A DNA stretch of 64,000 nt from Chrysomallon squamiferum (GCA_012295275.1 CM022667.1:16917745-16981744); one strand, 5' to 3'; counted from the first letter of the stretch, positions 1 through 13,258 are shown. Notes: generated from the letters alone by a model not told the origin. A program made the numbers and translations.

Positions 1-1623
1 AACAGTTAGTTTGATCAGTTTAATATTATTCTTTCCATTTATTTGTTCATTCTATTTTGTTTCTTATTTTCCTCTTTTTTTTAATTTAATTTAATTTATT
101 TATTTATATATTTATTTATTTATATTTTTTAAATTATTTATGTTGATATATATATATATATTCAGAGGTGCGCTCGCACACGCGCACACACACACACACA
201 CACACACATATTCACTGAAATAATCTGAAAAAGAAAACTTTTTTTAAATTTCATAATAATGGGATTATCATAGCCATCCTGAATACATTACACGATTTGT
301 AAAAAAAAAGAAAAGAAGAGACACAATATCGGGTTAACACTGTAATCATGAACAGGCAGATTTTACGATTAGAAATCTGTGATTCTTCATAACTTTTCAT
401 AACGACTGTTATAATGTGATTCAAATAAGCACTGAAGTGAGCCGTACTGCCGTGCTGACCTGAAATCACATGTTATATTAGTACACGAATTTTATAGATC
501 AACCTTAAATGAGATTTGAACAATAAGTTGCTTGTCCTTGATATTTTACACAGTGCGCTTTTTTTATTTTTATCTTTTTTTTTTATCTTTTTTTTTTTTT
601 TTTTTTTTTTGTATTTGGTTGATAAAATGTTTTATTTGTAATAATAACGAGTTCTTCAATGAAATGACATTTAATACCTTGCTTTTTCTCTTTCTTTTTC
701 CTGTTACTTTTTTCTTCTTGTTTTTCTCATTTGTTTCTTTTTCTTCTTTTTTTTTTCTTTTTTTCTTTTTACTTAATATTTGTTTCCCTTTTTCCTATTC
801 TTCTTTTTGTACTTCTTTTTTTCTTTTTTCAAATTACTTGTCTTTTACTAATACCTGTAGTATTCCTCTTAGTTTTACCACTACAACTACAGCTATTACT
901 ACTACTACTACTACTACTACTACTACCACTGCTGCTACTACTTCTCCCCTTCTTACTCTTCACATTGTTTAACTGTTAAGTTCTGGCGACTGTATATGCA
1001 CTGTATTTTGAACGAAATTTCAATTCTCCTTGTGACAAATATTTACAGAGGAAACTGCGTCTCGTGCAACTTTATAAACAGCGTCTTACATCAACAATCA
1101 AAGCTGTTTAACATAATATACAGCTATTTGATTGAAGGGCAATCAGAAAACTCGTATTTAAATGCATATAAAAAGAGCTGTCCAATGATAGCCGCACACA
1201 GATAAGTGTATTCACAGTTTTACGATGCAGCAGTGCTGGGACTCAGAATGTCACATAAATGTCAAGTTGTTTAGAAAATATTTAAATGAAGGCAATTTAT
1301 GTCATTTTTTATTTTTATTTTTTTTAATTTTTTTTTTTTTATTCAAAACTGGCTGACGTAAACTGATGCAATCCAGATTCTTAAATAATTGTATTTAGTT
1401 TATTTCGTTTTTATTATTATTATTATGATTATTTATTTATTTATTCATTTATTTATTTATTATTATTATTATTATTATTGTGAATATTATTATTTTTTTA
1501 TTATTTTTTTATTTATTTATTATTATTATTATTGTGAATATTATTTTTATTATTATTTATTTATTATTATTATTATTAATTAATTAATTAATATATATTT
1601 ATTTATTTACTTGTTCATTTAAA

Positions 1624-1628
<5 letters not shown>

Positions 1629-1702
<74 letters not shown>
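1629..1702. repeat. (CT)n microsatellite
   Basis: This is an uninterrupted CT dinucleotide run of about 74 bp. Confidence 0.95.
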
Positions 1703-1705
<3 letters not shown>

Positions 1706-2477
1706 CCGCCTCCCCTGCTTCACATGCTAACGCCTATACACACAAGTATTCACATACAAAAGATGAATGACTAAGTAAGATTCACAATTTTGTCGTATTC
1801 ACATATTTTTCTGAACTGACAGTCATGTAAAATGATTCAGCTATTTACATTCAGCGAGTTTACAATAAACACTTTAAAACATATATATGTGTAATCTGGA
1901 AAGAAAGTCACGATGTTGGAAAATCGCCAGCCTATGTGTTATGTAGGTCAGTGAATCGGCGTTTTCCATTTATTAATAAAATTGGGACATGTCAACACAA
2001 CATATTCTGCAGCCGGTGCTAATACTGTGAAATTGCACCGTCATTTTCAAATGCTGCTTGTCAGCGGTACATTTATCGGAAGAGAAGAGTAAATGTTTTA
2101 ACTTATGGGAATGTTGTTCTCTAAAGGGACGAACTATTTTTTATAAGGGAGCATTATGCAGTCTGAACGTCGGTAACCAAAGAAAAGGTGAAAACTGAGT
2201 TCAATTGATTCCACAGGGAGGATCCAGTGTTCTTAACACAGGTCTTAGGCAGACGTGGCCCCGACCCCCGGAGCAGAGAACTAAATGTACAGAAAGGGTT
2301 ATTTTTGAAGGAAAAATGTGGGTTCGAGAATATATAAAAGAATGTGCGCTCGAATACTGGGTTGCTTGATACAGGATGGTCAGCCATCCAGAACGCTGTA
2401 AATTTATCAATTAAAAACACAACAACACTAAAAGACGAAAAGTTAAATTAAATACACATAAACACACAGACATACAT

Positions 2478-2483
<6 letters not shown>

Positions 2484-2552
<69 letters not shown>
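2484..2552. repeat. (GA)n microsatellite
   Basis: This is an uninterrupted GA dinucleotide run of about 68 bp, preceded by a short ACAC/ACAT stretch. Confidence 0.95.
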
Positions 2553-2556
<4 letters not shown>

Positions 2557-3079
2557 AGAATTATAACGACGATTTCACTACAAAAGCTACTTGCAAAAAA
2601 AACGTTATCTTTCATAAACCCTGGTGCGCTTTAATAGTTAACAATGTAAAAGATAAAGCAACCAAAGTCCGATAAAACTCACCGTTTGTTTAAATATTTT
2701 GATTAGCCCTAACCGATAAACAGTAGCAACGAACAGGCATCTCCGTGGATGCATTAACTCCGAAGTAATATTGTGACGTCATTACATTGTTTTGACGCAG
2801 TGCAGTGTCGAAAGGCGCTTTCAAACAAACGTTGACTTTTCTTTTTTTCTTTCCTTAATGGAAATTAATTATTAATCGAAATACGGAGAAGATAAATCTT
2901 TGCAACAGATATGTTGATTATAGATAGTATCCTTTGACATGAACAAATTTCATATACTTTAAAATTAAGATAGATTTCTGTTGAAAGTATATGAATGTTT
3001 ATATGTGAGAGTAAGGATTTGAAGGTGACCCGTATTATACCACTACTGCTGCTACTACTACTACTACTCTCTCTCTCTC

Positions 3080-3093
<14 letters not shown>

Positions 3094-3147
<54 letters not shown>
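3094..3147. repeat. (TG)n microsatellite
   Basis: A TG run directly follows short CT and AT runs, giving a compound CT-AT-TG microsatellite from about 3066. Confidence 0.9.
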
Positions 3148-3150
<3 letters not shown>

Positions 3151-3384
3151 TTATTTAGAGAGAGAGAGAGCTGTCTCTGGTTTCATGTAAGGATGGTGTG
3201 CTTCTTGCCCCTCTCTATAATATGTTTTCCTATATTCCTTTTTAAGTAACATGTAAAATAGTTGTGATATTTAGCTACATTTTATCTTTCACCAGTACCT
3301 GAATAATTTTGTGAGTGTTAATTATTAAGTAATAGAAAAAGCATATTGTTTTTTATATTATATTAATGCAGAATTGGATAATGA

Positions 3385-3576
3385 ATTACAATGTATGTTA
3401 TCACTTTTTGACAACAGGAATCTCTTTCTGAGAAGCTATTAATGCACTCTATTGACTATTAGAATATATTCAAAGCACGTAACATTTCAATTTTTTTTTA
3501 CATTTGATAAAATGTGCATTAATAGCTTGACAGAAAGAGATTCCGGTTGTCAAAAAGTGATAATATACATTGTAAT
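3385..3576. repeat. Inverted repeat with 63-bp arms (foldback/MITE-like)
   Basis: The arms are 3385-3447 and 3514-3576, separated by 66 bp. The right arm read in reverse complement matches the left arm with only a few mismatches over 63 bp. Both arms carry the core CACTTTTTGACAAC. No coding capacity is present. It looks like a small foldback element or palindromic insertion; no target-site duplication was established. Confidence 0.75.
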
Positions 3577-4417
3577 TCCTTGGGGAAAAACCCACCTTAA
3601 CGCACTCCGAAAAGACACTATTATTTTTATTTTGTTTTTATTTTTTATTTTATTTTTTTTATTATAGCATAATAATTTTTTTTTTTTTTTCAATGTCTAT
3701 AACAATACAGCAATAATTACTTCATTTTATTAAATATATGAAATAATCAATGTGATCAAAAAGTGTTATTAAACGAAACATGACATTTTATTTCTAATAC
3801 CCCTGCATTAATTAATGGTGTTATTAAACTAAACTAACTTTTATTTTTATTTTAAAAATACTTTCCCTGAATTATTAATTGAAAGTTTTATTTTTATTTC
3901 GAGTGCACACACAGACACACACACAGACATACATACATACAGACAGACAGACAGACGGAGAGAGAGAGAAAGAGAGACCCCTCTTGAATTTTCACATTTC
4001 GTCAGAGACCATTGTAAGAGATTCGTGAACATCTTTGTCAGTGTTACTCAGCTGTTTTTCTGTCGACATTCGGTGATACACGTTACGTACCCGTCCAATG
4101 TCAAGGGTCAGTGCTTCAGCTGCGGTGGCCTACATAAGACCTGGTCCTCACTATAAAGCCTGTTTACACATATCTCCTATTGTTAGTGTCTCTTGAACCG
4201 CCGGGCTGGGGATCCCGTGTCAAGTTTCGCTGAACAAGAACAGCGACATAAACAGATACATATCTATCTGAACTAGTTCACGAACGTTTAAAAAGACGAA
4301 ATACGTTTCGACAGTCGTAAACACGAGCAAAACGCCAGAGCGTTCAGTGCCGTCTGGATACAACGTTCTGTTGTGAATTTTGTTTCTATCGAAAAGTACT
4401 TTATCTGATAAAGTAGA

Positions 4418-4424
4418 TATAAAT
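4418..4424 (+). promoter_or_regulatory. Possible TATA box of the P450 gene
   Basis: A TATAAAT heptamer lies 83 bp upstream of the chosen P450 start codon. In AT-rich DNA such a match is expected fairly often by chance, so it is only a candidate. Confidence 0.25.
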
Positions 4425-4506
4425 CAGGGTTTGAACACAGTCTACGATACGGATTTTGGAAACTAAATTTATAACTAGATTCGTATGTGACAGCTGCGTA
4501 ATCAAC

Positions 4507-6045
4507 ATGATTCAGGAATTTTTAACGACGCATTTCTACTTAATATACAACACTGTGTTAGCTTGGAAACTTCCCGCTAACAAGCACACATCGACAATTC
4601 TAGCTGTAATCGCTGCTGCTCTGTGTCTGAAACTTGCGACCCGGCGCCCCAGGGGCATTCCTCCTGGTCCATGGCTCACTCTTCCCATCTTCGGCAACCT
4701 CTTGCAGGTGAGCAGGGATCCGATCAGGTCGTTCAGGCGACTGAGGAAGAGGTACGGAGACGTTTTCAGTGTGTATTTCGGAAACCGGTTGATCATTGCC
4801 GTTAACGGGTACGAGACGATGAAAGAAGCATTCGTGAAAAATGGGGACATCTTCAACGACAGACCGCACGTCTTCATCATCGACCTGATAACAAAACACA
4901 AAGGAATCATTGGATCTAGTGGAGAAGCATGGAAAGAGCAGAGAAAGTTAACTTTAAATACGCTAAGAAATTTGGGCATGGGAAGGAACATTCTGGAGGG
5001 AAATATACAGAAAGAGGTGTCCGCTTTCCTGGACGAACTGTCGAAAACTAAAGGTAAACCTATTGATTTCAGCGAGAAAATTTCCACGTCTGTTTCAAAC
5101 GTGCTTTCGTCCATCGTATTTGGCAAGCGCTTCGAGTTCGACGACCCGAACTTTCTGAAGTTTCTCAAAGTCGTGGAAAAGACATTAGCAACGCCGCCAG
5201 TACTGACATTTTTCCCGTTCCTCAGATTCCTCCCTGGAGACCTTTTCCGATTCAAACGGATGAAACGCGACGTCGACATGATTCTCAACGAACTGGTAGA
5301 CGTCTCCATAGACCAACACATGGAACAATACGACGAGAACAACACCAACGACTTCATCAGCTCGTATATCAGGGAAATGAAAAGAAAGGAACAGCTTGGC
5401 GAAACGAAGAGCAGCATAGACAGAGAGAACCTGCGCATGACCATCTGGAATCTCTTCATCGCCGGCACCGAAACAACAGCGACGACAATTACATGGTTAG
5501 TTCTGTTCTTCCTCCACTTCCCAGACATCCAGGAAAAATGCTTCCAGGAAATACAAGATAAGGTAGGCTGCGACAGACAAATCGGCATCAAGGACAAAAC
5601 AGAACTACCTTACCTGGAGGCAACGATTCTAGAAACTCTGAGAAGAGCTGATATCGCGCCTATTAGTGGCATGCATTCTGTTTCCAGGGAAACGTCGTTA
5701 AAGGGATACAGAATTCCCACTAATGCTATTGTTTTACCGGTCATCGATTCTGTCCTCTCTGATCCCGATGTTTGGGGCGATCCGGAAAATTTCCGACCCG
5801 AACGATTTCTTGACGAAAACGGATGCGTTAACAAGCCAGAAGAACACATCCCGTTTCTCTTCGGACCCAGAAATTGCGTCGGAGAGGCTCTGGCCAGAAT
5901 GGAGTTGTTTCTCTTTGTCGCTTCCATGATTCAGAAATTCAGATTTGTGAAATCCAACGGGAAAGCTTTGCCTTCGTTGAGGTCTGTGGCTGGATTCCGT
6001 CAGTTTCCTCAACCTTACCTTGTTAGCGTCATTCCGAGAAATTAA
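4507..6045 (+). CDS. Cytochrome P450, clan 2 (CYP2-like), intronless
   Basis: This is a full-length microsomal P450 monooxygenase of 512 residues in one uninterrupted exon. The open frame extends 17 codons upstream, but the first ATG is at 4507. An N-terminal hydrophobic anchor (about residues 29-45) ends in basic residues and is followed by the proline-rich hinge PPGP (52-55). The C-helix WKEQR is at 142-146, the I-helix oxygen-activation motif AGTET at 319-323, the K-helix ExxR (ETLR) at 376-379 and PERF at 431-434. The heme loop FLFGPRNCVG carries the axial thiolate Cys457. The WKEQR region with the following leucine/glycine pattern is typical of CYP2-type enzymes, which oxidise lipids or xenobiotics in the ER using electrons from P450 reductase. 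The substrate cannot be inferred. All key residues are present. CYP2 genes usually have several introns, so the single exon suggests retroposition or intron loss. A possible poly(A) signal AATAAA is at 6483-6488. Confidence 0.95.
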   Translation: MIQEFLTTHFYLIYNTVLAWKLPANKHTSTILAVIAAALCLKLATRRPRGIPPGPWLTLPIFGNLLQVSRDPIRSFRRLRKRYGDVFSVYFGNRLIIAVNGYETMKEAFVKNGDIFNDRPHVFIIDLITKHKGIIGSSGEAWKEQRKLTLNTLRNLGMGRNILEGNIQKEVSAFLDELSKTKGKPIDFSEKISTSVSNVLSSIVFGKRFEFDDPNFLKFLKVVEKTLATPPVLTFFPFLRFLPGDLFRFKRMKRDVDMILNELVDVSIDQHMEQYDENNTNDFISSYIREMKRKEQLGETKSSIDRENLRMTIWNLFIAGTETTATTITWLVLFFLHFPDIQEKCFQEIQDKVGCDRQIGIKDKTELPYLEATILETLRRADIAPISGMHSVSRETSLKGYRIPTNAIVLPVIDSVLSDPDVWGDPENFRPERFLDENGCVNKPEEHIPFLFGPRNCVGEALARMELFLFVASMIQKFRFVKSNGKALPSLRSVAGFRQFPQPYLVSVIPRN

Positions 6046-7216
6046 ACTTTGAGAAAGTAGACAGTTTTATACTAAACTTTGTTCCTTCTGTTAGTGATAC
6101 ATTTCCAACATTTAATACTAATATTATTACAGCTGCTACCAGTGCTACACAAACGACTGCAACAACAACAGCAACTACCACTACTACTGTTCTGGGTTTT
6201 GTGGTTTTAATCATATTTCAAATTATACTGTAATTTGTGCCTAAGAGCAGTGAAAATTATTAGCAGAGCAACTGTAAAATGAAATTAATGTTTACATGGT
6301 GATACTATACCGCTATATTTTTCTGAATGGTAAGAATCCGTAACTATTTCAGTTTATTTCATTTGAAAGGTTTCTATCCAGTTTAGTCTTTACCTACATA
6401 TTTAACTATTATTCTTTGCAATTAACACAGATTTAAAAAAGTATTTTGATTATTCTTATTAAAGAGAATGTAATAATAATTTAATAAAACATAAAAAAGT
6501 AAAAAGAATGAAAAATGAAACAAAAAATTCGGAATAAGAAAAGAAAATAAATAAATAAATATTAAAAACAAATTCGGCAAAAAATTAATAACAATAACTT
6601 AAATTAATAATCGATAAAAAAAGATATGTAATAAAGTAAATTAAAAAATAAATTAAATAAAAATGACATTTAAAAAAAAATGACATTTTTAGAAAAAAAT
6701 ATATATTTCTTTTTTTCTTTTTTCTTTTTGTAGCCCATTAAAAACAGAGATTGTTTTATAAACATCATTTCTCTTTAAACGAAGATTTTTTATTTATTCT
6801 TATTTTTATTATTTTTTTTTTATTTTATTATTATTATTTATTTATTTATTTATTTATTTTGTTTTGTTTTCCATACAAAGAAATAACTGCTTAATTATTT
6901 ATGTACAACGAATGAAAGATTCCCCCCCGCCAATTTATTTCTGATTTTTATTTTTTGTTTTGTTTGTTAAGTTGATGAATTTAGATTACTTGCTTAACAA
7001 CTAAATTAACATTTTTATTATTTTTAAATGGGCATTAAAATATACGACGACAAAAGTATTGTTCTCTGCCAAGGAAACTTGGATATTTTACGTAATTTGT
7101 AGATGTATACCGCACTATAAGTATTATCATATGCAAGTTTTTAGTATGTTTTCTTTGTCTTAATAAATTATTTAATCAATTTACTTATTGTTAATGACTG
7201 TTAATTCCGCATAAGA

Positions 7217-7255
<39 letters not shown>

Positions 7256-10200
7256 GAAGTCTCTCAAATTTGAGTTCATTTAGTTACTTATAACGTATAT
7301 CGTCAATAAAAATTGTATACTTTTTGTCTCTTTAAAGAGATTTTTTCTACCGTTACTTTGTTTTCGGATGACATTGTCTTAAAAGTCTTGTACAAAGGAT
7401 TAAAAAATATTGTAAAATCGCAAAAAAGAATTCGATTAACCATACTCATATTCGTAGGGTAAATTAGTACGTGTGTTTTAATATGTTCTTTTAACGTTTT
7501 TTATTTCTGTTATGTTTTATTGTTAAGATAATAGTCGTTGTGTGATATGTTTATATTATTTTTAGTCGAAAACACTGTATATGAGGTAACTGCGCTAAAG
7601 CTGAGTAATTCTGTTTTCTGCAGTGATCAGACGATCACGAGAGTGATTTGTACATTGGTGAATGCATAAAAAGTCAAATACATTTTACAACGATTACGCA
7701 TTAAATGTACCATGCCGAGCTTAATGAAAAAAAACACCAAAAAAAAATCAGGCATTTCTGAAAGCAGTTATTAAAAAAGAACAAAATAACGTTAAATAAA
7801 ATAAAATTATGCAAAATAAAATAAATGAATACATGAAAACAACATCAGAAAAATACCTGAAATGATAAAAATTAAAAAGATTTATCAGATTTTCTAAAAT
7901 ACCTTTTTTCTCTCTCCTCTCGCCTTGGAGTTATCAAAGACAATAACTGTTAAATTACGAATGACACATCAAATGACAGTTAAGATAAATAAAAACTCTT
8001 TAATAAAAGAAACTAGCTTTAGTTAATTAACTTTTTAAAATTGTATTCTAATTAAGATTGTTAACAATAGATATTTTACATTGTAATTTTGAAGTATGTT
8101 ATTTTGTATTTGATTTAACGCTTGATGAGGCTAAATAAATTTAGTTTAACATCGTTGTTTTCTTTTCTTTTTTGATTGTGTGTTGTTTAAATTATTTATT
8201 GTCTATGTATTTGTAAAGTGAAATGCGTATATGTTTATGTATATCTGTGTGTGTATGTGTGTTTATATCTGTGTATATTGGTTTATATGCATATATGTAT
8301 ATTTTTATGTATGTGTGCATATGCATACATCGTGCGTGAATGCCAGTATGAAGGTATAATTTAACCCTAGAACTCGTTAATGTATGGCTGACATGCTTAC
8401 AGTCCTATACCCAAACTTTATTAAAAAATAATCTGTGTAACTTGTTTACAGTTGTAAAACACAGAACTCCTCACAAACATCAACAGTTTACACTCGTCAA
8501 TACCGCAAAGAGGCCGTCCATCCGTTCTAGCGTTCAGTGTTGTAACATTTCATTATTTGTGACAAAAAACAACAACAAAAAAACTTCTTAAGGTCATTTA
8601 ATCATTTCAGATTCACTAAAGTTAAAATATATGTTTTATTCAGCAAATCACCTAATTCTGATACCTTTCCAGTTAAATGCGTCTAGACTGGAGAAATGAG
8701 GAAGCGATCAGTTTGAAAAATTCGCTTTGTTAAAGATGTTAGATGTGTTAATATCAGATGATGTAAACTTTACCTCTTCACACTCGAGTCGTTGTTTACG
8801 TTTGGCTTTGGTGATTTAATAATGAACCCATCGCTATGTTTAGAATGAATCAATGAACGAATACATTCAACGATGTCTATAACTGTTAAATTATAAATTA
8901 CACATCAAATGATATTTAATATAAATAAAAAATATATATATCTTTAATAAAACTGATAATAAACTAGCGTTAATAAATTTTTAAAATGTTCTGATTTAAT
9001 CAAATTAAGATTGTTAACACTAAAGATTGAAATAATTTCAATTTTTAAAAAAGAAATGATGAGGTTAAATAAATTTAATTTAACTTCTTTTCTTTTCTTT
9101 TCTGGTGTTTTTTTTTTTTTTTGTGTGTGGATGAGTGGGTGGGTTTGTAGATGGGTGGGTGGGTTTGTAGATGGGTGGGTGGGTTTGTGCGCTCGACTCG
9201 TTGTTTACGTTTGCTCGGTGGATTTAATAATGAAAGCTTCGCTAACGTCAGAAAGTATCAATGAACGTATACATTTACACCATGTATCTACTCTTTGTCA
9301 GTGTTAACTGTTAATAAGTGATACTTACCTCTACTCTGGTTGTATGTGTGTATGTTTGTGTGTATGTGTTTATATCTGTGTAGGTATGTGTATGAAGTGT
9401 TTGTGTTTATATCTGTGTAGGTATGTGTATGAAGTGTTTGTGTGTGAGTATGTGTGTTTGTCTCTGTGTGTGCATGCGATGATGATACGATCAAAGAAAC
9501 ATTAATCTCGATTAACATCAAGATATCCTTCATTTGCTTCTTGACACAGCAGAGTACACACTAACGTCACTAATGAATCAGCGAGAGACGATCAAGTAGC
9601 CACAGAATCTGAAGCCAGGCTCTAATAAATGAGCTAGGGTACGCTTTCTTGAACTTCAGAATGGAAATGTTCAGTTCACTACAAAACGATTTACTATTGT
9701 GTACAGGTTGATGGGAAACATGTATATCTCCTTGACCCAGAATAATGATTTAATATGTACACGGATTAGTGTCATGGAAATCCTAAATTACAAAAAAATA
9801 CTTTGCGTGTTGATCCATAGACAAAAATAGAGGCTGAACGTAATTACTCTACTCAGTACTGTCATATTTCGTTGCACCCATGTTTTTATTTCTAGTTTTA
9901 TCAGAGCCCATGTCTCAAATTTCAGAAGGGCCGTGACATTCCTCTTTTGTGCCACTTTTGTATGAAAACATTACGCATAACACGCCATAACCGTTAAGGT
10001 TAAAATATGCCATAGCCCCATGTTATACAGGCATAAATAAAAACCTGTGTTTTAGCTTCCGTGTTAAAACATACATCTTCAATGAATATACTATTTAACA
10101 GTAAGCTGGCGAAAGATGCAATTAATTTAGATACTGATCCGAAAAAAACACAGATGCTTCGAGGCACAGGTTAATAATTTATTTGTCATTATTATGATTA

Positions 10201-10879
10201 CCATATTATTAACAGTGGGTAATCGTGCAGTTTAGACCTACATCTTGTCAGCAAATTATTAATAAGACTAGCTGAACAGGTTTCATTCATATTGTCAGAC
10301 ACAATGTAGAAAACGTAACAGCAGATTGCCCCAACCGAAGATCTGTGCATCAGTTTGAAAGAATGGAAAACAAGAGGAATAATAGAAGAAAAGAAAATAG
10401 TAGGAATCCTTTTATGTTTCTGTTTCAAACTATCTCAGATCAGTTTACTGAAATTTTCTAATTATTTCCCAAAGGTTTTCACTTATTTAATTATTATGTT
10501 AATTATTTACTATGAAAAAAAACCACTCCATACAATACAAAACAATTTCTTATGCAGTATTGTATCTTTAGGCACAGGACATCACAATTTATATATATCC
10601 CTATAAGCATTTGGCTGGCTACGTTTAAAAGTGAATAAACAATGTGTGACTATAAAATCTGTATATGAATCCGTTAGTAAGTGTATCGATACATAATTAA
10701 TTAACTGTTTTCTATTTTTTATTGAAAGTGATATTCCTGGTTTTTAACGCCTTCTTTATAGGTATTTATATTAGCACATAAAAGAGTCAAATCGACTGTA
10801 CATTTATTTCATTGACAATTACATTTATTAACCTGTCAGGTAATGTTTGAAGATTAAATTGACAGTATAGATATTAGAC
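6046..10879. other. Spacer between P450 and the first lectin gene
   Basis: No gene was recognised in these 4.8 kb. The DNA is AT-rich with poly(A)/(T), TTA and TTTA runs. Internal diverged tandem repeats are listed separately, and TG/TATG-rich runs lie at about 8240-8330 and 9340-9480. The small open frames here show no family resemblance. Confidence 0.5.
7920..9315. repeat. Diverged direct repeats (two interleaved units)
   Basis: Unit A at about 7940-8155 recurs at about 8880-9095; shared blocks include CTGTTAAATTA, ACACATCAAATGA, AATTAAGATTGTTAACA and GATGAGG-TAAATAAATTTA. Unit B at about 8785-8880 recurs at about 9190-9310; both share ACTCGTTGTTTACGTTTG and GATTTAATAATGAA. The order A...B-A...B suggests old segmental duplications or a dispersed element. 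No coding frame is evident. Confidence 0.55.
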
Positions 10880-11346
10880 ATGGAGTCATCAGGACGTCAT
10901 TTTCACAAGCCACTTCAGGATTTATTAAGTATTTCTGCTGTGTCCATGTTGATATTTTGTACCGGTAAGTTAATCAGTTTTCTTAATATTTATTGGTTTG
11001 TTTGTTTGATTATTAGATAATTCATTTTTATTTTTATTTTATTTTATTTTTATTCGTCTTTTAGTTTATTTACTTATTGGTTTGTTTGTTTATTTATTTA
11101 TTTATTTATTTTATTTGTTTGTTAGTTTATTTATTTATTTGTTTACTTATTCGTTAATCTGTTCGCTCGTTCATTCGTTTAATCATTTTAATAAGAAAGA
11201 ACAGAACAGAGAAAGAGAGTGAAAGAAAAATAGCTAGCTAGACAGCTACGTACACAGACAGACAGATAAATCACATTATTATTATTATTATTGTTATTAT
11301 TATTATCATTATTCTTCTTCTTCTTCTTCTTCTTCTTCTTCTTCTT

Positions 11347-11405
<59 letters not shown>

Positions 11406-12420
11406 CATCATTTTATGGTTATTTATGTGATTTTCTTTAATATGTTTTCACTAATTTGCTTATATGCCCATGTCAGTAATTATTATTATTAAATTACGAT
11501 TTCAGAGGGATTTGCTATCAATGTGGCGTTTCAGAAACCTGCTACAACGAGCACAGTTTATTTTTCCGATACGGAAAGCGCGGATAATTTTTTGCCCTCA
11601 GGCGCCGTCGATGCAAATAACGGAACGACATGGAATACGGATCTTTGTTCCGCAACTAATCACAGTGACATGGACCCGTGGTGGCTTGTTGACTTACAAG
11701 GAACGTTTATCATTGAGAGTGTCATGATGACAAACAGAGGAGATTATTACTGTAAGTTTTATGGAGATTTTCTATTATTAACTCACGTGTAACTTTTATT
11801 ATTATTATTTTTTTTTATTATTATTATTTTTTTTTTTATCCTTAAAATAAATAAATAAATAATTTTTTTATTATTATTTCACAAATGTTTATTATTATTC
11901 ATAATAATTTTAAAACGGAGAATCATAGTAAGACTGAGTTTTTGTTAAATTCTCCAGAGTTATCTCTCCTTAGCTAGAAATATTTATTAACATTATTATT
12001 TTTATCAATATTATTACAATTATTATTATTATCATTATTGTTGTTGTTGTTGTTGTTATTGTTGCTGCTGTTGTTGTTGCTGTTTTTGTTGTTGTTGTTG
12101 TTGTTGTTACTGAAACACATAATTCTATTTTCTGTTTTAGGGGAGAGATTACATAGCTTTGCAACTGAAATTTTTAACAAAAATCCTGTACGATGTTCTA
12201 CAAACACTGAAGCTGATATCTGTTACAACCATTCTACACCAGCCCTGGGTCAGGCAGAAAGTCGAAATTTTACGTGTTACACTCCGACTGAGGGACGTTT
12301 TGTACGGATAAGAAAATGGTTCATGGTGGACGAACACGACATTTTAACCTTATGTGATGTGCAGGTGTTTGGAAGAAAGAAAAATAGTATGTGTTCCCAC
12401 TAACAGACACATTTCTTCTT

Positions 12421-12479
<59 letters not shown>

Positions 12480-12623
12480 GATTATTATTATTATTATGGT
12501 TATTATTATTATTATTACTGTTATTATTACTCACGAACGTAACTGCAAAATGTAATATATTATTATTTCATTTTGTCCATCAGTACACTTTTAAGAATGA
12601 GGAAAGATGTTATTTCCATTTCT

Positions 12624-12666
<43 letters not shown>

Positions 12667-12936
12667 ATTTAAAATTTATTTTCGACAATTTCAGGGTTCA
12701 GTATAGAAAGACGTTTTGAAAGAACTCGAGGAATACGAATGATTTCAGAGAACTACGAGACATTCAGTTCAACAACTCTTACTGCATGTGGAGTGTACTG
12801 TAACCCTGTTGAATCGTGTGTTGCATTCAACTATAACCGCCAGCTTCGGAAATGTGAACTTATTGTTGACCCACGATTTGAAGACAAAACTGAGAACACC
12901 ACAGACTGGAGTTACTATGGGTCTGATTTGTGTTAA
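10880..12936 (+). CDS. Secreted F-type lectin (fucolectin) with C-terminal PAN/apple domain, copy 1
   Basis: Exons are 10880-10964, 11506-11751, 12141-12386 and 12695-12936 (819 nt, 272 residues); every intron is phase 1 with GT...AG ends. Exon 1 encodes a hydrophobic signal peptide. Exons 2 and 3 encode an F-type lectin domain (about residues 29-193), with DPWWLVDLQG and the ending LTLCDVQVFG typical of the family. The fucose-binding pattern H-x24-R-G-D-x4-R is intact, joined across the exon 2/3 junction. The vicinal Cys pair usual after RGD is replaced by two tyrosines. Exon 4 encodes a PAN/apple domain with six cysteines and ends at its last Cys. There is no transmembrane segment, so the product is probably a secreted fucose-binding recognition protein. 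It lies tail-to-tail with a close paralogue at 16885-19849. The F-lectin assignment is strong; PAN is likely. Confidence 0.9.
12414..12522. repeat. (TTC)n-(TTA)n triplet microsatellites in intron 3 of lectin copy 1
   Basis: TTC triplets run from about 12414, then TTA triplets follow with a few G interruptions. A GA run occurs later in the same intron (about 12627-12662), shortly before the acceptor of the PAN exon. Confidence 0.85.
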
Positions 12937-13252
12937 ATTTAACATCTTTATTTGTTTTGTTGTTTCCGCCATTTCGTGATGGAAATAAGCTCGGACGCAT
13001 TAGATTACAAAATAAGTATAATAAAGTTAGCATATGTATGTTTCTGTCTATTTATTGTATATCTATCTACCTGTCTGTATGTCTGTCTGTCTACCTTTCT
13101 ACATGTGTATATGTGTGTTCGTAATATGTCAGTTAATACTGTACACAAATAACATTCTGAACCTGTGATAAGAAAGCAAAAAAATGAAATTAGATTTCAC
13201 AGTAACATTCCATAACAAAATAATTTTTGTTCTTATAACTTTTGTACTCTGT

Positions 13253-13258
13253 AATAAA
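13253..13258 (+). terminator. Candidate poly(A) signal of lectin copy 1
   Basis: AATAAA lies 317 bp after the stop codon of the plus-strand lectin gene. Position and orientation fit, but AT-rich DNA makes chance matches common. Confidence 0.35.

Larger units (their letters stand above)
1..4400. other. Repeat-rich spacer upstream of the P450
   Basis: I see no convincing gene here. The stretch is AT-rich and holds T-runs, ACT and TTA triplet runs, (CT)n at 1629-1702, (GA)n at 2484-2552 and (TG)n at 3094-3147. The short open frames are low-complexity translations of these tracts or have no recognisable family. A full palindromic CRE-type octamer TGACGTCA sits at 2774-2781; whether it regulates anything is unknown. 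Confidence 0.6.

Noticed and set aside
2154-2420. 88-codon minus-strand frame as a small gene
   Set aside because: Two overlapping frames are equally open, there is no recognisable motif or splice context, and the composition does not suggest a coding region.
4536-5597. 353-codon open frame antisense to the P450
   Set aside because: It lies entirely within the P450 coding exon on the other strand and shows no domain pattern of its own.
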